Of a DNA stretch of 57,455 bases, positions 45,257-52,931 are shown in pieces. Positions within the stretch are counted from its first letter, which is position 1. Every line of letters begins with the position of its first letter. Origin of the DNA: Guillardia theta CCMP2712 (taxonomy: Eukaryota; Cryptophyceae; Pyrenomonadales; Geminigeraceae); the NCBI RefSeq assembly GCF_000315625.1, contig NW_005434609.1, positions 419,503-476,957 of the forward strand. The letters run 5' to 3'. Both the position numbers and the translations under genes were made by a program. A model generated the notes under the pieces. The model was given only the letters and a program-made list of their open reading frames with translations, ran no database searches and was not told the origin of the DNA.

Positions 45257-46356
45257 CCTCGTTGCCTTCGTCAATCTCGCCGTGGTTGCTTTCATCGAAC
45301 ATTTTTGACTGCATCATGCTTTCAAGTCTCCTTTGAGTCTGCCGAATCTCCTCCAGCATCTCTACCGTACCTTCGTGCACTTCAGGAGTTGTTTGTTCGC
45401 AACTTTTAGATGCCATTGCCGGCGTAAAATTCATTGGTTTCCCAGCCTCTGCAGATTCGTTTTGGTTTTCCTTGTAAAAGCGATCTAGGAATCCCTTTTG
45501 GAACATGTCGTTCAAGTGATCTCCACCATATTCCTGCGAGGGTTGAGGTGCAGCCGCTGGCTTGTTCATTTGCACGAGTGTAGAGTTGTGAATAGAGAAG
45601 CCCAAGTCTTCTAGGTGAACACCAACGGTTTCCGAATCCGTGTCATCAGCCAACGCAGGGCCTTCGGCTCGCACAGGGTCTAAACCATCATTAGGAGACA
45701 TCCTCTGCGATGACTTTGCACTCGAGCCCTCTGTCACTTCCATATGCTTGTCTGTACATTTCTCCTGTACCTGTTCACCGGTGTCCTCTGCTTTGGATTG
45801 CTTCAAAAACCATCTTGACAGCCAGAGAGCTGCATTGTCCGGTTTGTACCTTATGATATCCTGCACCTGCATCATATCAAAGGCTCAGTCTCAGTCCCTT
45901 GGAACCTTAAATACATACCGCATGTCGGAACAAAGGAAGCACGTTTGAACGAAGATAAGGTAAGGATTCTACAAACTGCTGGGGGATTTCATTATCTAGA
46001 TCTTCCTTTCCGTTGGGATTTTGCAGGGAAGATATGATGTCTGACATTTCCATGGTCCGATTGAGAAGCATTTGCAGGGCTACATCCTCTCCTGCAATTT
46101 TCTTCTCGTACTCTCCATGTCCCCCGCGCAGGCATAGCGCTTGGGCGCATCCCCTCGTACTTGGACTTGGCTGAGACAAGCTTAGCATGATCAGAGGAGA
46201 TGAACGTGTGGGAGGAGAAGAGAAGAGCGTCTGATCTGTGGGAGGAGAAGAGAAGAGCGTCTGATCTGTGGGAGGAGAAGAGAAGAGCGTCTGATCTGCT
46301 CGTTCCAAGCGAAGGAGGAGCGACATCACCCCTAGAATGCGACCCATAGACAGCAT
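44835..46356 (-). CDS. Dpy-30 motif protein with an acidic tail and an unusual hydrophobic LRGG leader
   Basis: Dpy-30 motifs are dimerisation/docking helices found in the COMPASS histone methyltransferase and in ciliary proteins. The first exon (candidate ATG 46356) encodes MLSMGRILGVMSLLL, a tandem peptide repeat (DQTLFSSPPT three times) and ALCLRGGHGEYEKKIAG. VESLPYLRSNVLPLFRHAV splices to QDIIRYKPDNAALWLSRWFL, which is the motif (Y...V.P.....DI..YKP.N...WL...FL). The long last exon (from about 45866) is polar: KGFLDRFYKENQNESAEAG, RQTQRRLESMMQSKMFDESN, an Asp-Glu run from a GTCCTC repeat (about 45217-45258), and a basic end TIKSKKR with TGA at 44835. The leader with LRGG resembles a plastid-route presequence, but a shorter start at MSDIISSLQNPNG is possible. 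The 30-bp triplication is at about 46207-46300. Confidence 0.7.
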
Positions 46357-46394
46357 GCTTCCACGAGGCCTCGTGGGAAGACCTGACAAGCCCC

Positions 46395-46470
46395 CCTCAG
46401 AGGGCCGGTTTCAGCCGGGGCCCGGGCCCCCGGGCAGCAAGCCTGACAGTGAGGCACTGCGGCCGCGTTG
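46395..46470. repeat. GC-rich dispersed repeat (copy 5)
   Basis: A short GGGGCCCGGGCCCCCGGGC island immediately upstream of the Dpy-30 gene start and immediately before the first retroelement relic. Similar composition to the other islands. Confidence 0.5.
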
Positions 46471-46477
46471 AAGAAGG

Positions 46478-46985
46478 GGCAGCGCGTTCTCGCCAGGTAA
46501 GGAGCTTTACTCAAAGTTAAGTTAAAATCAGTACGAGGACAATCAGGAGAGTCGAGGAGAGAACCGGGTAGGAGGCAACCGAAGGCCAAGGTGAGGAGAG
46601 GCAACTCTTCTGACTGAGTACTCGCGCGCCTCTTAAGAGCACTAGGATTGCTTGGTTAGGAGCGCCGGTTTCACGCAGCGCCGGTTATTTCACGAAGCTG
46701 CAAGCAAAGGTTTGGTATAATGATGAAAACGAAGCGTTTTCCTAACAGCAGGACAGCTCAGGCTTGCAAGCCTTGAAGGCTGTAGAGGCCGGGATGCACC
46801 CCGACGCTATCGCAGAAGCCATCCGCTCGACATGTCAGCAGGCGCGACGGGAGCGCATTGTCTGGATGGAGCGATGCATCCAGAGATTGGTTTATGCAGC
46901 AGATGGAGGAAGCTAAGAAGATGAATCGCCTCGGTGTATGTCAACTTCGAAGAGATCGGACTGATCCGACTCAGCATATTGGGAT
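46478..46985 (+). pseudogene. Decayed fragments of the Gag-only telomeric element (family A)
   Basis: Four pieces match unit A at 50.0-52.6 kb. Bases 46478-46497 match the 3' coding region (20 bases identical to 51937-51956). About 46563-46616 match one 76-bp 3' repeat. 46621-46634 (CTCGCGCGCCTCTT) match the 3' terminus at 52598-52611. 46696-46985 matches the 5' coding region (about 50018-50545) with indels and internal deletions. The reading frame is broken throughout. It is a truncated copy with a second, 5'-type fragment behind it, showing that the family has been present here for some time. Confidence 0.8.
46506..46550. repeat. Second locus of the 46-bp dispersed repeat, inserted in the retroelement relic
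   Basis: Matches 39619-39664 except for one fewer A in the central A-run. It sits between two blocks homologous to unit A (the ORF 3' end and the 3' repeat), so it interrupts, or replaces a deleted part of, that relic. Confidence 0.85.
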
Positions 46986-46989
46986 TAGG

Positions 46990-47820
46990 GGCGCTGCAGC
47001 GGAATATGAAAATCCAGGATTGTTGATTAGCGCTTTTCATGACCGGTACTTTTGACTGCACTTATACGGGTACTTGCCCTCGCACAGAAGCACCCTTTTA
47101 CCCCCATTATCATTGAGTAATAGGGGGTGGGGTATTTGAATTGGCATGGGCGGAAACCTTCAAGACCACCCCACTCCCCTCGACACTTTTAACAGACGAC
47201 ATGTTTTAAGGCTGCGAAAACGTTTTAGAAAGATACGAATAATCATAAAATAAATATAAATTGGAAACACAGTAGAAAAGACTTAGAAATACAATACAAA
47301 TGTTCGAATTTTTTTGGTACCTGATTCAATTTCAATGTGTACTGTGTTTCTGGGTTTGGTACAAGAATGAAGCCACCGGGTCCTTTTCTGCTAGTGCTTT
47401 CACAAAACGGGGGTAGGGTAGTCCCCCCTGTCCCCCACCCATCCCTATTTCAGGGATTTGAATTTTTCCCAGAGGCAAGTTGCCACGGCACAAGTTGAGA
47501 CACATGCCAGTGTGATCTTGAAATTTGGCTTAAGATTTTGAACATTGAAACGTTGATTAATCATGTCAGGACCAAATCTATCAAATTCGTCATCCCCACC
47601 TTTGCAAGGAAGTTCCTGCAGACGAAGCAAGCAAACCATTACCCTGGATGATCATCGGAGGAATTGCTCACCTGGGAGTCTCTGGCAAGTCGAGCGGGCT
47701 TCCTCTATAAACAAGGAAAATGGCAGGGACAACCTAATGTCAATGCTTGCCTGAAGGCCATAGGTTTGAAAAGAGATCATTTGTAAAATGCAAATCTTTG
47801 TAACACCTGGGATGCAGGTA
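46990..47820. other. AT-richer gap before the broken gene
   Basis: No confident exon. 47070-47180 contains CCCCCATTATC / GGGGGTGGGG pieces around an AATAGGGGG core, and 47200-47330 is AT-rich. 47563-47750 has an open frame (SGPNLSNSSSPPLQG) that could be a 5' exon of the following broken gene. Confidence 0.4.
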
Positions 47821-47824
47821 GATC

Positions 47825-49961
47825 TCCTGAGTTGTTGCTTCGAATCTTACAAGAGTCTGAGGAGCAGAGAGGTTTTAGTCATCATGTGGATGAAGCCAAA
47901 CGCGAAGGGATTATTTCCCCTCACTCCGATGAACCAATTCCGGCTTGTTACGATGCTATCAAAGATCCAAAAGTGAAAACAGCGATTCTGAAGAAGATCC
48001 AGGGTGACACTGATGAGGCCCCCTTCTAGATGTGGTCACGAAGAAGGTAGATCGGCACTTTGCGTCACACAAGGCCAATTGTCGAGTGAAATGGGGACAT
48101 TTTGCTGATCTATTTCACCACAAGTGTGAGGATGACTCTGGACAGGAAGCGGCCGAGGGGCCTCGAAAGCAGAAGAAGTGCAAAACTTCGAAATACGATA
48201 GCCTTACGTTCTTTGAAGGCATTCTGAGCAGTCAAGCCTTCAAGACAGTCATAAAAAATGAACTTGCCACGAATAAGGAGCTTCAAAACTGCCTGAAACC
48301 TGCGGTCAGGCAAATGATGCCGAGCGCGCGAGAGGCAGCAGTTGCCCTGACAGCAAACGGTATAACGAAATCGCAGTACCAAGGATTCTGTCGTGCAAAC
48401 GATAGCATGGCTGGCTGCTTTATTCCCATGCCAAAAATATCACGGGTTACTACTTCGGAGTGGAAGAGAAGCATGCGTTGTGCCAAAGATTCAAACTGTT
48501 CTGTTTGCCAGATGGAACACATTGCCTCGGCCTTCTTCAACTTGTCGAAGAGTGGATTGATATCTTCAAACTTCACGGGAAGCATCGCCTTGTTATCACG
48601 ATCAACTATGACTGTGCAACAATGACATTCTCGGCTGGCAATCCTAAGAAGGCAACTGAAGTCACCATTTCCATTTTCCCTTACGGCGTAGACTGTTCGA
48701 GGAAAGAATGGAAATTCTGGCAAAAACTCGTTAGAAGTTCATCGTGCCTTATGACGATGTCCTACATTCCATATGGAGACAGTCCTGAGGTTTTTCAGAG
48801 GACTGTGAGAGCTGGATATGATGAAGTTATTGATCTCTTGAAGGAGAAAGGTATTCACATCTACAACAATCAAGCAGTCGGGGGACTTGAAAAGACATTA
48901 GCAGGTGGTCAGCCTGACAAGATTATCCAAGTGGAGTTCGTCAAGAGATCTGATTTGCAAGGGCAATGGAATATGTACGGCATTGGTGGAATGACCGACA
49001 AGGAGGGCAAGTTCTGTCTCCACTGTAACGAACTCCTCAAAGATCACAAGGCTGGGAAATATTTCGAAATCGAAACAATCGTTTCCAACGAAACTCTGTC
49101 CCAAGTTTGTGAAAGACTGGACATGTCTACGGAGGGCATCAAGTTGTTAAACAGAATGTTGAAAAGTCCCGATGCTTTCGAACGAATGTTCGACACCTCG
49201 GAAGGAGAATTCCAAGAGTTATTAGCTGAAGAAAATCAGACTCGACTCCAAAATTATCTGCAAGACCCAGAGTTGATCATGGAGATGGGAACAAAGATCC
49301 CAGTGATTCGTTTGATCGAAATGGACAGATGCAGCGGCGAAGCAGCTTGTTGCTCGTTTCATGCTTTCATAAGAACGACGAACATGATTATTGGATGCCT
49401 TCAAGAGAAAGCGGCGCAGATGAGAAAGGTCGCGACAGTCAATTTTCAATTACAAGAGCAAGGAGTGAATGTCCAATTCACCGAGAAGTCTCATAGCAGG
49501 AAGCTGAACGGTGAACAATGCGACAGATTCGTCAAAAAGGCATCAGTCGTCATCAATACCCTTTACAGCGATCCTGCCTATGCAGATGACAGAGAACGAT
49601 GGATAGGCGTAATGGAAGAATGGGACCTCTTAAGCACCATGCTGAAGTGTCAAGAACTTGACAAACTTGAAAACCTGGATTTTCAAATCGGTTTAACCCT
49701 TCCTGTGAGGCTACGAACGCTTATGCTGAATATTATCGACCTGGTTGGAGATCCTAGTTTGATGCAGTCATTCTACTTCCACTCGCTCCTTGTTGGGCAC
49801 ATTGGCCAACAATTCTACGACCGTTTGGTACAATATGGGATCCCTCTTGGATTACTGAACATCAGTAACGTCGAAAATCGCCACAGACATTTTGGAAGAC
49901 CTTCGTATTTGCAAGTCCAACCAGAGGTAAATGCATTCGTCTCAAAAAAAAAAAACGTCGA
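47825..49961 (+). pseudogene. Frameshifted, 3'-truncated gene of unknown family ending in telomere repeats
   Basis: Three adjacent open segments in different frames read as one protein: SPELLLRILQESEEQRGFSH (47829-48026), DVVTKKVDRHFASHKANCRV (to about 48445) and YYFGVEEKHALCQRFKLFCL (from about 48450 to 49961). Frames change near 48025 and 48445, where no normal-sized intron fits. The product includes NYDCATMTFSAGNPKKA, FCLHCNELLKDH (two Cys and a His, zinc-knuckle-like), EMDRCSGEAACCSFHAFIRT and NVENRHRHFGRPSYLQVQPE. The pattern of a large conserved-looking protein in a repeat-rich region suggests a transposase-like or domesticated gene, but I cannot place it. The frame runs into a 12-base A tract (49944-49955) and then into TTTAGGG units, so the natural 3' end is missing. 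Confidence 0.6.
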
Positions 49962-49982
49962 AGGGTTTAGGGTTTAGGGTTT
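49962..49982 (+). repeat. Interstitial telomeric repeat 1
   Basis: AGGG(TTTAGGG)2TTT, i.e. about three plant-type telomere units with the G-rich strand on the plus strand. The broken gene lies immediately to the left and retroelement unit A to the right. Confidence 0.95.
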
Positions 49983-50061
49983 GCCAGGTGTAGGGGAAGC
50001 CGCCAGGGCGCCAAGGAAGCTGCAAGCGAGAGGTTTGTATACTTCAAATAGCTTTCTAAGT

Positions 50062-52203
50062 ATGGTTCTTCAGTATGATGAAAATGTTCGCAACCTGCTG
50101 TATCGGAGATCATGCCAATACACGCAGAGCGGACTTGTGGATGCCTCTGTCCTCGAAGCTGATCTCGTCGAGAGGGTGAAGAGCTTCGCGAAGCGTTATC
50201 CTAACAGCAGGACAGCCCAGGCTTGCAAGGCTGTGGAGGGATGCACCCCCGACGCTATCGCAGAAGCCATCCGCTCGACATGTCAGCAGGCACGACGTAA
50301 GCTTCTACAAGAAGCAATGACTGGATGGAGTGACGCATCCAGAGAGTGGTTTATGCAGCAGATTGAAGAAGCCAAGAAGGAGAAGGTCGAGACATACACC
50401 GCCTCAGCAGGCAACGAGGTGACTTCCTTCATCTCCATGACTCTCCTGGGCATCTCCTCGGTGTATGTCAACCATGAAGAGAAGCTGAAGAAGAAATTCG
50501 AAGAGATCGGACTGGTCGTAGACTCAGTGCAAGAGAGTAAAGCAATCATGTGGAAGGCTCCGTATAGACCCGAGATAGCGAGTGCTGGAGAGATCCCGGT
50601 GACTGTTTCCTTCCTCCGCAATGCACAAGCGGAGAAGCTCTGGCAGGGAAGAGAGGACTTCGCGATCGATGGTCGCAAGTTCACAGCTGTACATGTGAGC
50701 ATCGTGCACGATCGATCTTTCAAGATTCGAGCCAAGAGAGGACCCTGGGGCAAAGGGGGCAGCTTGGCAGAGCTGACCCACCTGCTAACCTTGGGCGGCA
50801 TGACAACGGCTGAGATAGCTGCCGTCTATCGCTATCAGCTGCTGCGCCAGTCCCTTGCAGCGGTCCAACTCCAGCCGCTGGCAGGCATGCTGGTCGCTGG
50901 GGCGCCAGGACAGCAAGTCCACAAAGGCTTAGGTCAGAAAGGCTTCGTCGCTGTAGGGGCCAACGTCATCTGGAGACAGAGGGAGGTGGAGTGGATCGTC
51001 TCCTCGAGCTACCCAGAGGCGAATGATACAGCATTTCGAGCTTTCCGAGAGAGCGAAGCGATGGAGGGAGTACACCTGACTCTGTTCAGCGAGGACCCGA
51101 AGATCAGAGAGGCGCTCGCAGTCGAGTTGACAGCTGATCGCTTTGTGTCCAGAAATAAGTTGAAGAAGGCATCAAGGATGCAGAAGAAGGCAGGCGGCAA
51201 GGACGGCAAGGAGATCAAGATCATCATCAAGTCGACGGCGGCATCTGGTCGCTTCACGAGGAAGGAGATGGAGGGGCTGTGCAACGGCGGCAACACGTCC
51301 ATCGCAAGAGTCAAGAGAGTCTTGTTGGAGATCGCTAACAGGCTCGAGATCAAAGTTGAAGGCATCGACATGGAGGAGGATTTGAACACCAAGTCCTGGA
51401 ACGGGTCCAAGCTATGCATCCTCCTCGGCTCCACGGAGGATGCTCGACGCATGATGAAGGAGCAGCCCTTCTATCTCGAAGGCGCAGCAACCAAGCTCGA
51501 AGCAGTCGGCTTCGACAAGGAGCCTGAGGCGGCTGGTCAGCGGGGCACCAGCGACGCAGCGCAGCGACAGGAGGAGAGCGAGGGAGAGTGGCTGGAGTTT
51601 ACAGACCTGGAGAGGATCACAATGGAGGCAGCATCTCCGTCAAGCCAAGAGGACATGCAGCTTGTCAGCGAGCTGTCAGCAGTCATCGAAGATGCAGCTT
51701 CTTTGAACGAGGCGGGGACGAGCGAGCCAATCAAGCTGGTCCTGGACAAGGCCGTTGGCAACCTCCACGACACCTTCTACTCTCCGGGGAGCCTGGAGTT
51801 CATGTCGCTGGGAGAGTGGGCGAAGACGCCAGAGGAGCAGGGAGTGGGACGCAACGTTCTCAAGGAGAAGCTGGGGGAGTGGCTGCAGAGCAAGCGCTGG
51901 ACTCGCGTGCAAGGAGAGAGCAAGAAGGCAAGGAGGGGCAGCGCGTTCTCGCCACGGGCAACGGCAGCTGCTGAGCTTGAGCAGGAGGCGGAGAGCGACG
52001 ACATAGAGCGTCGATCTCTTAGCTTCCTGTTCATAGCACTGAGTAAATTCGCAGAGATGCATGTGCTGGCCTGCTCGCTGAAGGTGGACAAGAAGGACCG
52101 ACTGCGGGTGGAGATGAGGGAAGATGACGAAGAAGAGGAAGACATGGAGGAAGAGCAAGGCGAGGGCGAGGAAGAAGACGGGGCGAGCCCGTACCGAGCT
52201 TGA
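50062..52203 (+). CDS. ORF1 (Gag-like) of retroelement unit A
   Basis: The frame is open from 49978 (after a TAG inside the telomere repeat) to TGA at 52201-52203. The first ATG is at 50062 (MVLQYDENVRNLLYRRS). It encodes about 713 residues, without introns, unlike the neighbouring cellular genes. It has a helical N-terminal part (ADLVERVKSFAKRYPNSRTA; TCQQARRKLLQEAM) and a middle part with FKIRAKRGPWGKGGSLAE. A basic patch (NKLKKASRMQKKAGGKDGK) precedes a mixed alpha/beta stretch (EIKIIIKSTAASGRFTRKEM ... KLCILLGSTEDARRMM) that could be an RRM-like fold. The C-terminal tail is very acidic. No Cys-His knuckle is visible, unusual for a Gag-like ORF1. RNA binding is inferred from the basic patch and the genomic context only. 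A decayed copy lies at 46.7-47.0 kb. Confidence 0.7.
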   Translation: MVLQYDENVRNLLYRRSCQYTQSGLVDASVLEADLVERVKSFAKRYPNSRTAQACKAVEGCTPDAIAEAIRSTCQQARRKLLQEAMTGWSDASREWFMQQIEEAKKEKVETYTASAGNEVTSFISMTLLGISSVYVNHEEKLKKKFEEIGLVVDSVQESKAIMWKAPYRPEIASAGEIPVTVSFLRNAQAEKLWQGREDFAIDGRKFTAVHVSIVHDRSFKIRAKRGPWGKGGSLAELTHLLTLGGMTTAEIAAVYRYQLLRQSLAAVQLQPLAGMLVAGAPGQQVHKGLGQKGFVAVGANVIWRQREVEWIVSSSYPEANDTAFRAFRESEAMEGVHLTLFSEDPKIREALAVELTADRFVSRNKLKKASRMQKKAGGKDGKEIKIIIKSTAASGRFTRKEMEGLCNGGNTSIARVKRVLLEIANRLEIKVEGIDMEEDLNTKSWNGSKLCILLGSTEDARRMMKEQPFYLEGAATKLEAVGFDKEPEAAGQRGTSDAAQRQEESEGEWLEFTDLERITMEAASPSSQEDMQLVSELSAVIEDAASLNEAGTSEPIKLVLDKAVGNLHDTFYSPGSLEFMSLGEWAKTPEEQGVGRNVLKEKLGEWLQSKRWTRVQGESKKARRGSAFSPRATAAAELEQEAESDDIERRSLSFLFIALSKFAEMHVLACSLKVDKKDRLRVEMREDDEEEEDMEEEQGEGEEEDGASPYRA

Positions 52204-52227
52204 GCTGAGCTCAAGGTAAGGAGAGAA

Positions 52228-52517
52228 GGTAGGAGGCGACCGAAGGCCAAGGTGAGGAGAGGCAACTCTCCTGACTGAGGCTGAGGAAGCTGAATGGAGG
52301 AGGAGTAGGTGGCGACCGAAGGCCAAGGTGAGGAAAGGCAACCCTCCTGACTGAGGCTGAGGAAGCTGAATGGAGGACGAGTAGGTGGCGACCGAAGGCC
52401 AAGGTGAGGAGAGGCAACTCTTCTGACTGAGGCTGAGGAAGCTGAATGGAGGTAGAGTAGGTGGTGACCGAAGGCCAAGGTGAGGAGAGGCAACTCTCCT
52501 GACTGAGGCTGAGGAAG
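52228..52517 (+). repeat. Four 76-bp tandem repeats in the 3' UTR of unit A
   Basis: The core GCGACCGAAGGCCAAGGTGA recurs at 52236, 52312, 52388 and (one change) 52464, an exact 76-base period. Each unit ends GAGGCTGAGGAAGCTGAATG or a variant. The antisense strand of the array is open by chance. The relic at 46563-46616 has a single unit. Confidence 0.95.
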
Positions 52518-52609
52518 CCAAGAGAAGACAGCAGAAGTAGAGAGTAGAAAGACGCCTCAGAAGCAGGGTTCGCATTATAGGCCGTGTACTCCCAATGCTC
52601 GCGCGCCTC

Positions 52610-52668
52610 TTTAGGGTTTAGGGTTTAGGGTTTAGGGTTTAGGGTTTAGGGTTTAGGGTTTAGGGTTT
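52610..52668 (+). repeat. Interstitial telomeric repeat 2 (eight perfect TTTAGGG units)
   Basis: Eight uninterrupted TTTAGGG units (52610-52665) followed by TTT, then the inverted 5' end of unit B. The lack of any mismatch indicates recent formation, because old interstitial telomere tracts decay quickly. Confidence 0.98.
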
Positions 52669-52670
52669 TA

Positions 52671-52931
52671 GACTAACTTGCCAACTTCCTCTCGGCATGC
52701 TGGTGGCAGCGCCCGCAGCACTTCGTTCGAAATGAGGTCAAGTCCTGCAGCCTTTCGTCTCGGCGCCGAGGCGAGCCAGACATCAATCTCTCCCGGTGCC
52801 AGGGGTCTGGTGATTTCCTGTTGTTGTCTCCTTGAAAGCTGCACCCCCTCAGGCGGTGTGATCCGTCTTGGGGCCACGGTTGTGAACGACTTACATTTTG
52901 TGCAGTACGGGGTAATCCCTCCCCCTCCGAT
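52671..52931 (-). mobile_element. Inverted 5' segment of unit B (N-terminal part of the RT region on the minus strand)
   Basis: Read on the minus strand this segment gives SRRQQQEITRPLAPGEIDVW, SAPRRKAAGLDLISNEVLRA and PPACREEVGKLV. This is the standard region just before the first RT motif (EI...I....KAxGxDxIxNEVL). The plus strand resumes at 52932 with the same GKLV codons and runs on as NAALEGKAEVLNKTARVRLL. The 15-base edge occurs in both orientations with one mismatch (52671-52685 and 52932-52946). The plus-strand frame across this segment (52678-52929) is therefore antisense noise. Confidence 0.85.

Larger units (their letters stand above)
49983..52611 (+). mobile_element. Retroelement unit A: Gag-only element between telomere repeats
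   Basis: Bounded on the left by telomere units (to 49982) and on the right by telomere units (from 52610). Content: one long ORF, four 76-bp 3' repeats, and a 3' terminus CTCGCGCGCCTCTT that is shared with a relic at 46621-46634 followed there by unrelated sequence. The shared terminus therefore marks the true end of the element. There is no reverse transcriptase. It is either a 3' fragment of a larger element or a non-autonomous Gag-only element, like Drosophila HeT-A in organisation. Confidence 0.75.

Noticed and set aside
49944-49955. A12 tract as a retroelement poly(A) tail
   Set aside because: It lies inside an open frame (Lys codons) of the broken gene and is followed by CGTCGA before the telomere units, so a tail of an upstream element is not demonstrated.
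51676-52575. Long antisense frames across the ORF1 tail and 76-bp repeats
   Set aside because: Repeated peptide from the tandem array plus antisense of an acidic, GAG-rich region; no domain and no junction support.
52678-52929. N-terminal 84 codons of the plus-strand RT frame as real protein
   Set aside because: The minus strand of this segment encodes the conserved pre-RT region, so the plus frame is antisense of an inverted fragment.
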